Source of the DNA: Peptococcaceae bacterium BRH_c8a
Lineage (GTDB): Bacteria > Bacillota > Desulfotomaculia > Desulfotomaculales > Desulfallaceae
Length of the DNA stretch: 64,000 bases
Assembly (NCBI GenBank): GCA_000961575.1
Contig: LADP01000016.1
Span: forward strand, 20,287-84,286
Direction: 5' to 3'
Shown piece after piece: positions 8,835 through 17,678 of the stretch. Each line of letters starts with the position of its first letter. The stretch's first letter is position 1. The notes beneath the pieces were generated by a model. It ran no database searches and was not told the DNA's origin. It saw nothing but the letters and a program-made list of their open reading frames with translations. A program made the position numbers and the translations under genes.

Positions 8835-10140
8835 GTACCAGTTCCTCCTTTTTTGCAGTGGAGCACACCAGTGGAATTCGAACGTATATCGAAGTGCCTT
8901 CCCCGGGGACGCTGACAATACGCAAACCGTATTCTTCCCCGAACAAGCCTTTTAGCCGCTCATGCACGTTGCTTAACCCCACCCCGTTTCCGGAACCGAA
9001 ACCTGGTGTAAGTACTTTCGTTTGCAGCGCAGGGTCAATGCCTACTCCGTCGTCCCTAATGACAATTAACATTTCGTGATCGTGCTTGCGTACCGTTATT
9101 TGCACCGTACCCTGACCTGGTTTGGGCAAAATACCGTGCTTGATAGCGTTTTCCACCAGCGGTTGAATGGTTAGCACAGGGATCTTGTATTCCAGGAGTT
9201 CCTCATCTATTTCTCTGACCACCCTGAGTTTATCCCTAAATCTGGCCCGTTCCAGGATCAGGTAAGTATTAAAGTATTCAATCTCCTCTTTAAGGGTGTT
9301 AAAGTGGCCGTGACGTTTTAAAGCATGGCGGAAAAATGAAGCCAGCCGAATTAAAAGGCGTCTGGCAGTCTCCGGATTGGTGCGGCTGAACATAATAATG
9401 GTGTTTAGCGTGTTGAACAAAAAGTGCGGGTTAATCTGGGCCTGCAGTGCATCCAGTTCGGCTTTGGTGACCAGTTGAGCCTGCCGATCCAGTTCAGCCA
9501 GTTCCATTTGCATGCCCAGAAGTTGGGCCACCCCCACCGCCAGCTTTACCGTGGCTGGAGACATATCACCCTGCTGAGTGCGGTAGAGCTTGACGGTACC
9601 CATTACTTCGCCTTTGCATTTTAACGGCACTACCACGGCAGACTGCAGCGGACAATCGGCCACCGGGCAATCCAGCCCGTAGTTGTCCTGGATTACTTTC
9701 ATTTCGCCGGTTTTAATTACTTCGCGGGTGGCTATGGTCATGATCGGGCCCCCGGCTTTATGATGGTCGGAACCGGCGCCAATGTAAGCCAGCACCCTTA
9801 CCCGGTCTGTGATGGCAACTGCAGCCACATCAGCAATTTTACGAATTATTTCGGCAGTATTACTAGCAGTTTCCTCGTTTAGTCCTCGCCGCAAAAACGG
9901 CAGAGTTTGGTTGGCTATCTGCAGAGTAGGGTCAAGAGGTTCGTCTGCGTAACTGGTATACGATCCGCTGCGGTCGGTAATGGTAACCACGGCAATAAAT
10001 AAAGGGGCCAGGCCGGTGACGATAAACAGCGATACTCCATACCAAAGTTCAGGCTGCCAAAAATAAACCAGTGTCAGGGCGGGGATGTTAAAGACAAGCC
10101 ACAAGAGCAACAACTTTTTGGTCGTGCTCTTCCAGTTCAT
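8824..10140 (-). CDS. LytS-family sensor histidine kinase with GAF domain
   Basis: A 438-residue kinase. Two hydrophobic segments at about residues 10-55 anchor it. A GAF-like domain follows (about 90-215), then a His_kinase domain with QINPHFLFNTLNTI carrying the phospho-accepting His, and an HATPase domain with NAIKHGI and DDGVGI. It lacks the five-helix LytS/YhcK sensor, so the signal is probably read by GAF. ATG at 10140 is supported by GGGAGGA; GTG two codons upstream is too close. It lies downstream of two acetyl-CoA synthetase genes. Confidence 0.92.
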   Translation of the reverse strand: MNWKSTTKKLLLLWLVFNIPALTLVYFWQPELWYGVSLFIVTGLAPLFIAVVTITDRSGSYTSYADEPLDPTLQIANQTLPFLRRGLNEETASNTAEIIRKIADVAAVAITDRVRVLAYIGAGSDHHKAGGPIMTIATREVIKTGEMKVIQDNYGLDCPVADCPLQSAVVVPLKCKGEVMGTVKLYRTQQGDMSPATVKLAVGVAQLLGMQMELAELDRQAQLVTKAELDALQAQINPHFLFNTLNTIIMFSRTNPETARRLLIRLASFFRHALKRHGHFNTLKEEIEYFNTYLILERARFRDKLRVVREIDEELLEYKIPVLTIQPLVENAIKHGILPKPGQGTVQITVRKHDHEMLIVIRDDGVGIDPALQTKVLTPGFGSGNGVGLSNVHERLKGLFGEEYGLRIVSVPGEGTSIYVRIPLVCSTAKKEELVHEA

Positions 10141-10266
10141 GGCCACTCCTCCCTTACACAGTGATAAATTTTAATTTTTCAAAAAAATTGGTCGATTATA
10201 TAATTATTCGACGGTTTAATTACTATTCCTGCAGTACGGAATAAATATCAAAATACTGTAAAATAA

Positions 10267-10380
10267 AAAATACCGGGGTTTGGTGTTACCTCCAGGATGC
10301 AACTCGCCATTATACTTGCTTAGCGGTCAGGGGACACACCCGCTGAAGTTCGGGTATTTCTTTAAAGTCCGGAATGTCCC
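10267..10380. repeat. Composite repeat: MITE-like arm plus GGGGACA/TGTCCCC hairpin
   Basis: GGGGTTTGGTGTTA with the following ACTCGCC and TTATACTTG matches the left arm of the 29199-29428 element. Next to it a segment bounded by GGGGACA (10329) and TGTCCCC (ending 10380) shares its ends with the 108-243 repeats. Confidence 0.6.
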
Positions 10381-10426
10381 CAATTTATATTCGCCTTCGG
10401 GTTATTTTTGAGGGTAACGAGTTAAT

Positions 10427-10451
10427 AAAAGGGGAGCGATTAACGCCCCCC
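10427..10451 (-). terminator. Terminator of the first acetyl-CoA synthetase gene
   Basis: On the minus strand GGGGGCG-TTAAT-CGCTCCCC runs into TTTTATT, about 40 nt after the stop at 10491. Confidence 0.7.
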
Positions 10452-10490
10452 TGCAATATACTAAGTGCTCATTTAAAGCATTTACCGCTT

Positions 10491-12464
10491 TTACTGGCGG
10501 TTCTTAATCAGGCCGTCGACGACGGCAGGGTCGGCCAGGGTGGAAGTGTCACCCAGAGTCTCAATTTCCCCGGCTGCCACTTTGCGTAAAATCCGGCGCA
10601 TAATCTTTCCGCTTCTGGTCTTGGGCAGACCTGGCGAGAAGTGAATCTTGTCCGGAGTGGCAATGGGGCCAATCTCCTTGCGGACGTGGGCCACCAGCTC
10701 TTTTTTGAATTCGTCGGTGGGCTCAATGCCCTCTTTTAAGGTGACGTAGGCGTAAATACCCTCACCCTTGATATCATGCGGGTAGCCAACCACGGCGGCC
10801 TCGGCCACCTTGAAATGCGCCACCAACGCGCTTTCCACTTCGGCCGTTCCCAGGCGGTGACCGGATACGTTAATCACGTCATCAACCCGGCCCATCAGCC
10901 AAAAGTAACCGTCCTCGTCTTTACGTGCTCCGTCACCAGTGAAGTAGTAGCCCGGGTACTGTACGAAATACGTATTCTTGAAACGGTCGGCGTCGCCGTA
11001 AACACCGCGCATGATGCCGGGCCAAGGCTTGGTTACTACCAGGTAACCGCCCTCGTTGGCATCGGCTTCGCTGCCGTCCTGGCGTATAACTTTGGGATTG
11101 ACCCCAAAGAACGGCAGGGTTGCCGAACCCGGCTTGGTGGGAACCGCCCCGGGCAGCGGGGTAATTAAGATGCCGCCGGTTTCGGTCTGCCACCAGGTGT
11201 CAACGATGGGGCAGCTTTCCTTGCCAATGACCCGGTGGTACCACATCCAGGCTTCCGGGTTAATCGGCTCACCCACTGTGCCAAGCAGGCGCAGCGAGCT
11301 TAAATCCCTGCCCTCGGGCCACTTTTCGCCGTCACGCATCATGGCGCGGATGGCGGTGGGAGCAGTATAGAAAATATTTACCCCGAATTTCTCAACTATT
11401 TCCCAGAACCGGTCGGGCTGCGGGTAGTTGGGCACGCCCTCGAACATTAATGAAGTTGCCCCGGCCGACAGTGGGCCGTAGACGATGTAGCTGTGACCGG
11501 TAACCCAGCCGATGTCCGCCGTGCACCAGAATAAGTCCTGATCTTGGTAATCGAAAATATATTTAAAGGTTGTAGTTACATAAGTAAGGTAACCCCCGGT
11601 GGTATGCATAACACCCTTGGGTTTGCCGGTGCTTCCGCTGGTGTAAAGGATGAAGAGCGGGTCTTCGGATTCCATATGCTCGGGTTCACAATGCTTGTTG
11701 GCGCCGTCCATTAGTTCGTGCCACCACAGATCTCGGCCTTCCACCATGTTGCAATCCTGATCTACCCTCCGGACTACTACGCAGTTTTTAACATCCGGGC
11801 AGTTTGACATGGCTTGGTCCGCGCTGTCTTTGCTTTTAAGCAGTTTACCAGACCGGTAACCGTAGTTGCAGGTAATTACTGTTTCGGTTTTGCAGTCTTG
11901 GATCCTGTCCTTTAGTGCGTCCGGGCTGAAACCGCCGAAAACGATACTGTGAATGGCGCCTATTCTGGTGCAAGCCAGCATGGCAATGGCTAACTCGGGA
12001 ATCATGGGCAGGTAAATGGTTACCCGATCGCCACGCTTAACTCCGAGCCCTTTAAGCACATTGGCAAATTTACTAACTTCATGGTGCAGTTGCGCATATG
12101 TGTATGTCCTAACTTCTTCCTTCGGCTCACCCTGCCAAATGATGGCCGCCTTGTTTTTCCGCCATGTTTCCAGGTGGCGGTCCAGGCAATTGTAAGATAC
12201 ATTAAGTCTGGCGCCCCGGAAGTAGTTAATAAAAACATTTTCAGTAAAATCGTACTCTTCCACTGCATCCCATTTTTTAAACCAGCTGATGTGTTTCTGG
12301 GCCATATCCGCCCAGAATTGTTCGGGTTGCTCAACGGATTTACGGTACATTTCGTCCCGTTGCTCCCGGGTTTGAATCCGGGCTTGTTGAGAAAACTCTT
12401 CTGATGGACTAAAAATCCTGTTTTCTGTCATTAAACTCTGCACATTACCTTTTTCACTAGACAT
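10491..12464 (-). CDS. acs: Acetyl-CoA synthetase, AMP-forming (copy 1)
   Basis: A 657-residue enzyme making acetyl-CoA from acetate, ATP and CoA. The P-loop [12 protein letters not shown] is near residue 265, the acetate-pocket Trp is in [11 protein letters not shown], and the C-terminal motif [13 protein letters not shown] holds the lysine that acetylation inactivates in this family. ATG at 12464 follows a run of G (GGGGGG); the 11 codons upstream lack a binding site. A second, divergent acs copy is upstream on the same strand and a LytS/LytTR pair is downstream. Confidence 0.95.
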   Translation of the reverse strand: MSSEKGNVQSLMTENRIFSPSEEFSQQARIQTREQRDEMYRKSVEQPEQFWADMAQKHISWFKKWDAVEEYDFTENVFINYFRGARLNVSYNCLDRHLETWRKNKAAIIWQGEPKEEVRTYTYAQLHHEVSKFANVLKGLGVKRGDRVTIYLPMIPELAIAMLACTRIGAIHSIVFGGFSPDALKDRIQDCKTETVITCNYGYRSGKLLKSKDSADQAMSNCPDVKNCVVVRRVDQDCNMVEGRDLWWHELMDGANKHCEPEHMESEDPLFILYTSGSTGKPKGVMHTTGGYLTYVTTTFKYIFDYQDQDLFWCTADIGWVTGHSYIVYGPLSAGATSLMFEGVPNYPQPDRFWEIVEKFGVNIFYTAPTAIRAMMRDGEKWPEGRDLSSLRLLGTVGEPINPEAWMWYHRVIGKESCPIVDTWWQTETGGILITPLPGAVPTKPGSATLPFFGVNPKVIRQDGSEADANEGGYLVVTKPWPGIMRGVYGDADRFKNTYFVQYPGYYFTGDGARKDEDGYFWLMGRVDDVINVSGHRLGTAEVESALVAHFKVAEAAVVGYPHDIKGEGIYAYVTLKEGIEPTDEFKKELVAHVRKEIGPIATPDKIHFSPGLPKTRSGKIMRRILRKVAAGEIETLGDTSTLADPAVVDGLIKNRQ

Positions 12465-12663
12465 ATTTTCCCCCCCTGGTTTTGTAAAAACTGGCACTGC
12501 TAACTACGGGCGCATAAAAAAATTTTTCTTTTTGCTTTTCTCTCTAGGTGAAATTCTAAATATTCATAAAATTAGCTATTGTTTGAATACTATTCGATAT
12601 CATCAAAGCAATTCCTGCAGAAACAATTTATTTTTTCTGAATTTTTAATAAATGCACAAAATA

Positions 12664-12690
12664 AAAGCGTGCAACTTAATTGCACGCTTT
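12664..12690. terminator. Perfect hairpin between the two acs genes
   Basis: AAAGCGTGCAA, loop CTTAA, TTGCACGCTTT is an 11-bp perfect stem. It follows the stronger terminator of acs copy 2 in the direction of transcription and may act as a second stop or as an attenuator upstream of acs copy 1. Confidence 0.6.
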
Positions 12691-12741
12691 AGAGTCATAT
12701 AATGGCACTAACCCGAACTTGGATTTGCTAAAGCAGCCTCA

Positions 12742-12787
12742 AAAAGGGGCAGGTATCTTTTCGTATTACAAGATACCTGCCCCTTTT
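12742..12787 (-). terminator. Strong terminator of acs copy 2
   Basis: An 18-bp perfect stem AAAAGGGGCAGGTATCTT / AAGATACCTGCCCCTTTT with a 10-nt loop, 12 nt past the stop at 12799. Confidence 0.88.
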
Positions 12788-12798
12788 AAAAGTTTTAT

Positions 12799-14826
12799 TT
12801 AATCCTGAACCTGTTTGCGAATCTGTTCAACGATTTCGGGATTTGATAATGATGTTACATCACCCACGTCCGCACGGTTGGAAATGGAGGCCAAGATGCG
12901 GCGCATAATCTTGCCGGAACGGGTCTTGGGCATGTCGGGTACAATAAATACTTGACGCGGCCTGGCAATTTTGCCGACCACCGTTGAAACAGCCCCGGAA
13001 ATCTTGGCGGCCAGTTCCTGGCTGGCTTCGTAGCCGGGTTTAAGCGACACATACAAATCGGGTACTACACCCTTAATTTCATCCTTGGCAGCGATAACCG
13101 CTGCTTCGGCAACTTCCTCCACCGTAAGGGCGGCAGACTCGATTTCCTTGGTGCCCAGGCGGTGGCCCGCCACATTAATTACATCGTCGATGCGGCCCAG
13201 GATGCGGACATACCCGTCGGCAGCCATTACCGCCGCGTCACCGGCCATGTATGGCCAATCCCGCCAATCCTTGCTATTTGGGTCTTTGCAATATCTTTCA
13301 AAATATGTGGCTACGTACCGATCCCGGTCCTTCCAAATAGTCTGCATCAGACCCGGCCAGGGATTTTTGATGCATATATTTCCGGCCTTGCCCGCACCGG
13401 CCGGAATTTCGTTGCCATCATTATCTAAGATAATCGGGTGGATCCCGGGTACGCCCGGGCCGGCACTGCCCGCCTTCATGGGGCTGAGGGCCGGTATGGT
13501 GCTACATAAAAATCCTCCGGTTTCGGTCTGCCACCATGTATCTACGATGGCGGCTTTTCCTTTGCCGACCACTTTGTAATACCATTTCCAAACCTCGGGC
13601 TCAATAGGTTCCCCGACGGTGGTCATGTGCTTAAATTTATAGTTATACTTGGCCGGCTCATCCGGGCCCGCTTTTCTAAGCCCGCGGATGAGGGTCGGTG
13701 AAGTGTGGAAAATATTCACGTCAAGTTCTTCTGCGATTCTCCAAACTCGTCCTGCATCAGGGTAGGTGGGCAGCCCTTCGTAAATTACCGAGCTGGCGGC
13801 AATAGCCAGGGGACCGTAAACAATGAATGAATGGCCGGTAATCCAGCCGATATCGGCCATGCACCAGTAAACGTCTTCCGGGTGGATATCTTGAATAACC
13901 TTGGACATCCAAGCCACATAAGCCAGGTATCCGCCGATGCTGTGCTGCACCCCTTTGGGCCTGCCTGTTGACCCACTGGTGTACATAAGGAAAAGAATAC
14001 CTTCCGCCGGCATTGGTACGGGGTCTACTCTTACTCTGACGTATTGCTTTAGCAAATCGTTCACGAAATAATCCCGGCCTTCAACCATAGGCGACGCAGA
14101 AGCGTACTTGCCGGGATAGCGCTGCCAGACTAGCACTTTGTCAACTTCTTGGCCTTCTTTTAGGGCCACTTCGACGGCTACATCCCCAATGGACTTATGA
14201 TCCAGCAGTTTGCCGTTACGGTAATAACCATCGATGGTGATTAACACCCGGCTCTCGGAATCCCATATTCTTTCACCGCACGCCTGGCCGCTGAACCCGG
14301 CAAAAACCTGGGAGTGGATAATGCCCAGACGGGCACAGGCCAGCATGGTAATAGGGAGTTCCGGGGTCATCGGCAAGTGCAGGGTAACCCGATCGCCAGC
14401 TTTGAGTCCGCAAAAATCTCTTAACACAGCGGCGGTCTCATTGACTCTTTGGTACAGTTCTTGATAAGTCATGTGTACAACTGGCTCATCTTCAGGTTCC
14501 GGGACGAAATGAATGGCTGTTTTATTTTTATATTTGGCCAGATGCCGGTCAACACAGTTATAACTGGCGTTTAATTTGCCGCCCACAAACCAATTCCAAC
14601 AAGGGGCGTCACTGGTGTCCAAAGTGGTGTGCCAGTACTGATCCCAATCAAGCAGATCCGCAAATTCTTTAAAGCATTCCGGAAACTTATCCAAGCTAAA
14701 CCTATCGAATACGCCGGGATCGGTCATGTTAGCCTGGCCAATAAATTCGGCAGGCGGATTAATATTATCTTCATCTTGCCAGTGAACTGCATAGTGGGCG
14801 CCGCTACCATTTTCTTTTTCGGACAC
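12799..14826 (-). CDS. acs: Acetyl-CoA synthetase, AMP-forming (copy 2)
   Basis: A 675-residue ANL enzyme. [24 protein letters not shown] and [13 protein letters not shown] are all intact, so acetate is the best substrate guess, although propionate is possible. It differs from the neighbouring copy in its N-terminus (about 45 extra residues before the core) and over most of its length, so it is not a recent duplicate. The start is GTG at 14826 with AGGAGG upstream. It is bounded by its own terminator at 12742-12787, so the two copies can be expressed separately. Confidence 0.92.
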   Translation of the reverse strand: MSEKENGSGAHYAVHWQDEDNINPPAEFIGQANMTDPGVFDRFSLDKFPECFKEFADLLDWDQYWHTTLDTSDAPCWNWFVGGKLNASYNCVDRHLAKYKNKTAIHFVPEPEDEPVVHMTYQELYQRVNETAAVLRDFCGLKAGDRVTLHLPMTPELPITMLACARLGIIHSQVFAGFSGQACGERIWDSESRVLITIDGYYRNGKLLDHKSIGDVAVEVALKEGQEVDKVLVWQRYPGKYASASPMVEGRDYFVNDLLKQYVRVRVDPVPMPAEGILFLMYTSGSTGRPKGVQHSIGGYLAYVAWMSKVIQDIHPEDVYWCMADIGWITGHSFIVYGPLAIAASSVIYEGLPTYPDAGRVWRIAEELDVNIFHTSPTLIRGLRKAGPDEPAKYNYKFKHMTTVGEPIEPEVWKWYYKVVGKGKAAIVDTWWQTETGGFLCSTIPALSPMKAGSAGPGVPGIHPIILDNDGNEIPAGAGKAGNICIKNPWPGLMQTIWKDRDRYVATYFERYCKDPNSKDWRDWPYMAGDAAVMAADGYVRILGRIDDVINVAGHRLGTKEIESAALTVEEVAEAAVIAAKDEIKGVVPDLYVSLKPGYEASQELAAKISGAVSTVVGKIARPRQVFIVPDMPKTRSGKIMRRILASISNRADVGDVTSLSNPEIVEQIRKQVQD

Positions 14827-15384
14827 AGTACCAAACCTCCTATCTCTTGTTATAAATAAAGGTAAGAACAGATTAACTAGCGCTTAAAATTCTAAAAAAT
14901 TAGAACCTCGAACCTCTAACTTCGAACTTCGAGAATAAGACGGCACTAGTATTATGTAATCGTGCACCTTTCACAAAAGCTTGACAAGGATTGAGGTGTG
15001 CTATTAGTTTATGGACAAGGCTTTTGTGCCGCTGCACTACCAGATGTCTGTGCTAATTTGTTTGTACCTGGTTTTAAGCCGAATGAATTCATTTTGAATT
15101 GACCTTAGCCCGCAATATTAGTAAAAGACCAATTTTTACAAGCGGCGGTTGCTCCCCCCCTTTGATCAGGACATCAATGTGTCCCGTAGATACTGTAACC
15201 CACAGTATATTTGTAGTACATTCACTTTACTTATAGTACATCAAAATATTCTGAAAATTAAGAAATTTATTGTTAGTTAGCAGAAATAAGTCTTAAAGTG
15301 TAGTATAGCTATTTGAATGGTCAAGCATTAGAGTATATATCCATATATAAACAAAATTCCTATAATTTTTACATGCCTAAAAGA
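14827..15384. other. Long regulatory interval upstream of acs copy 2
   Basis: No gene is visible. The interval holds AACCTCGAACCTC-type simple repeats near 14905-14935. Near 15191 a small palindrome TACTG...CAGTA is seen. Two copies of TAGTACAT occur at 15214-15221 and 15234-15241, spaced 20 nt apart, a layout like LytTR targets. This could be the control region of acs copy 2, but no promoter stands out. Confidence 0.4.
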
Positions 15385-15410
15385 AAAGGCCCTTGTGTAG
15401 AAGGGCCTTT
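15381..15410 (-). terminator. Terminator of the HEAT-repeat gene
   Basis: AAAGGCCCTT-CTACAC-AAGGGCCTTTTCTTTT on the minus strand immediately after the stop at 15413. Confidence 0.85.
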
Positions 15411-15412
15411 CT

Positions 15413-16033
15413 TTAACGAAACAGTTCTGCAATTTTATATTTAATTAAGTGTTTGTTTTCATAAGCCTGGAATTCACTGTAGTCTTTTTTAAGCAGTTCT
15501 TTTTTATCGGCCGGAATAGCAGCCTTTATCTTGAGCAGGGCCCATAGGGCCAACCCTCTTTGCTGGGTCTCGGACACCCCGAGAAGGTCATGCAGCAACG
15601 GAATGTAATCATCAACCAATGCTGGTTTTACCTCCCCGATTCTGCCCAGGGCCCAGATGATACCCCGGATTAAAGAGGGATCCTCCCGGAAGGAAACAAG
15701 AATAGATACAAATTCATTATAAATATCCGGTCTGTTACGGATCACTTCCCCTACCGCTTCAGGTGACGCCCAACCCGAACCACCAGATTCATCGTTAAGG
15801 GCCCACAATAACCGGCGGATAATTTCCCTGGCCCGCTCCGGTTCGGTAATTGAAATTTGCTTTGTCAAAAGCCCCAGGCACTCCACAGCACGCCAACGTA
15901 ACAATTCATCCATACTATAAAGAGTATTAATCAATGCGGCTATTACCTGACCGGTATACCTGGTGCCTATTTCTAGAATGGTATCGTAGTTTCCGTTGCT
16001 AAGAGCTTCCTGTACCTGTTTTTTTAGCCTCAA
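15413..16033 (-). CDS. HEAT-repeat protein (DVU0298-like)
   Basis: About 206 residues made of helical repeats. WRAVECLGLL, EIIRRLLWALNDESGG and IRGIIWALGRIGE fall in successive helices and resemble the DVU0298 family of HEAT proteins found in sulfate reducers and related anaerobes. No enzyme motif is present; such proteins act as protein-binding scaffolds. I place the start at TTG 16033 because GGGGGA precedes it; TTG at 16051 gives six more residues without a binding site. It is divergent from the HD-GYP gene. Confidence 0.7.
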   Translation of the reverse strand: MRLKKQVQEALSNGNYDTILEIGTRYTGQVIAALINTLYSMDELLRWRAVECLGLLTKQISITEPERAREIIRRLLWALNDESGGSGWASPEAVGEVIRNRPDIYNEFVSILVSFREDPSLIRGIIWALGRIGEVKPALVDDYIPLLHDLLGVSETQQRGLALWALLKIKAAIPADKKELLKKDYSEFQAYENKHLIKYKIAELFR

Positions 16034-16152
16034 AATATATTCCCCCGGCAATAAATTTTGGAAAAATTATGGTGCATAAAGCAGGACTACCAAAGATTGT
16101 GTCGAAACAAACCTAAAAATGTGGTATACGGAATTATAAGGATTGAATACCA

Positions 16153-17259
16153 ATGCGTAAAGTTTCGGTGGATAGGTTAAAATCGGGCATGAAAGTTGGC
16201 CGCTCCGTAATCAATACCAACGGACAAATTCTGCTTGCCCACGGCATCATTTTAAATGAAAAATTTATCAAAAGGTTAGCCCATTTGGGCATTCCGGCTG
16301 TTTATATTGATGACGGGTTTCTATCTGATATCCAGGTTGAGGATGTTGTTTCCGAAAGAACCAGGTACCAGGCTATAGAACTGACTAAAAAAGTCTTCCA
16401 AGATTTCCAATATACCAGAAGCCTTACCGGACTGGAAAAAGTTGAAAACGCAGTGGGAGTGCTAATTAAGGAATTGCTTGACAATGATACACTAATGGTT
16501 AATCTAGTAGATATTCGCGGTTTAGATGAGTATACATTCGGTCACTCGGTAAATACTTGCATTTTGGCTGTAATTACAGCTATCCACATGGGGTACAATG
16601 AGAAAAAGCTGCACCTGTTGGCGATGGGAGCAATTTTGCATGATTTGGGTAAGATTCTTGTGCCCCAGGAAATTTTAAACAAGCCGGGTAAACTTACGGA
16701 TGAAGAATTTGAAGTAATCAAAACACATTCCGAGTTTGGCTACCGGTTGCTTTCAGCAAACAAGGACTTCAATTCAATTTCTTCTACGGTAGCATGGCAG
16801 CACCACGAGCGATATAACGGTTCCGGATATCCTCAAGGCCTGGCGGGTAACCGGATTCACGAGTTTTCTTTCATTGTAGGTGTGGCTGATGTTTATGATG
16901 CCCTGACTGCCGACCGGGTTTACCGTAAGGCCCATCCACCACATGAAGCTTTTGAGATGCTGTCCGGTACAGGGGATTACCTGTTTGATTATGAGGTGGT
17001 AAAAGCGTTTTTATATCACGTAGCCGCTTACCCGGTGGGCAGCCTGGTTAGGTTAAATAACCGGCAAACCGGGGTAGTCCTTGAAAACAGACCCGGTTAT
17101 CCCCTGCGTCCAAAGTTGAAAATTTTGTTCAACGTCCAAGACGAACCAGAATTAAACCCCTATGAGCTAGACCTGGGTGTGCACCCAAACTTTAGTATTA
17201 TCAATGTAATTGAAGAAGATGACGTGCTTGATGTTTATAAGAAAAAGATTTGTACGTAA
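16153..17259 (+). CDS. HD-GYP domain protein, probable c-di-GMP phosphodiesterase
   Basis: A 368-residue cytoplasmic protein. The N-terminal domain (about 1-60) resembles the DUF3391-like region often joined to HD-GYP. The HD-GYP domain (about 120-290) has HSVNTC, the metal-binding ILHDLGK at 161-167, and HHERYNGSGYP near residue 217, all intact, so hydrolysis of c-di-GMP is expected. A C-terminal extension of about 70 residues follows. ATG at 16153 has AAGGA upstream. Terminator at 17331. Confidence 0.88.
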   Translation: MRKVSVDRLKSGMKVGRSVINTNGQILLAHGIILNEKFIKRLAHLGIPAVYIDDGFLSDIQVEDVVSERTRYQAIELTKKVFQDFQYTRSLTGLEKVENAVGVLIKELLDNDTLMVNLVDIRGLDEYTFGHSVNTCILAVITAIHMGYNEKKLHLLAMGAILHDLGKILVPQEILNKPGKLTDEEFEVIKTHSEFGYRLLSANKDFNSISSTVAWQHHERYNGSGYPQGLAGNRIHEFSFIVGVADVYDALTADRVYRKAHPPHEAFEMLSGTGDYLFDYEVVKAFLYHVAAYPVGSLVRLNNRQTGVVLENRPGYPLRPKLKILFNVQDEPELNPYELDLGVHPNFSIINVIEEDDVLDVYKKKICT

Positions 17260-17330
17260 TTTTTTAATCATAATCTTAATATTAGTCCTAACCTAACCCT
17301 AATCCTAATAATTAAGCTATAGTTTTTAGA

Positions 17331-17358
17331 AAAACCTTTTACCTAAAAGGTTTTTTTC
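17331..17358 (+). terminator. Terminator of the HD-GYP gene
   Basis: AAAACCTTTT-ACCT-AAAAGGTTTTTTTC: a 10-bp perfect stem followed by T residues. Confidence 0.8.
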
Positions 17359-17400
17359 TTTTTATACATTGTTAGTCAACCCAAAATCCAGATAGCATCA

Positions 17401-17553
17401 TGTCATTCCGAGCGAAGTGAGGAATCTTGAAAGATAAGATCCTTCGCTACGCTCAGGATGACAGCAGAAAGACTATTTTTCAGTTAGCATCATGTTATTC
17501 CGAGCGAAGTGAGGAATCTTTCTTAAGATCCTTCGTTAACGCTTAGGGCGATC
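17401..17553. repeat. Two adjacent copies of the TGTCATYCTGAGCG repeat
   Basis: A well-kept copy spans 17401-17463 (TGTCATTCCGAGCGAAGTGA to GCTCAGGATGACA). A decayed copy at about 17492-17553 keeps ATTCCGAGCGAAGTGAGGAA and the AGATCCTTCG part of the right arm. Confidence 0.8.
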
Positions 17554-17630
17554 ATAGTTGAATTTCAGTTTTTTAGTGCTTCGTCAGGTGGTGGTGTAAA
17601 ACCTGCGCGATGGCTTAAAAAGCGGCATAA

Positions 17631-17665
17631 AAAAATGGCCGCAACCTCTCAGGTTCCGGCCATTT
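17631..17665 (-). terminator. Terminator of the formate dehydrogenase operon
   Basis: On the minus strand AAATGGCCGGAACCT-GAG-AGGTTGCGGCCATTT runs into T residues, 13 nt after the fdhA stop. Confidence 0.85.
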
Positions 17666-17678
17666 ATGACATAAAGCT

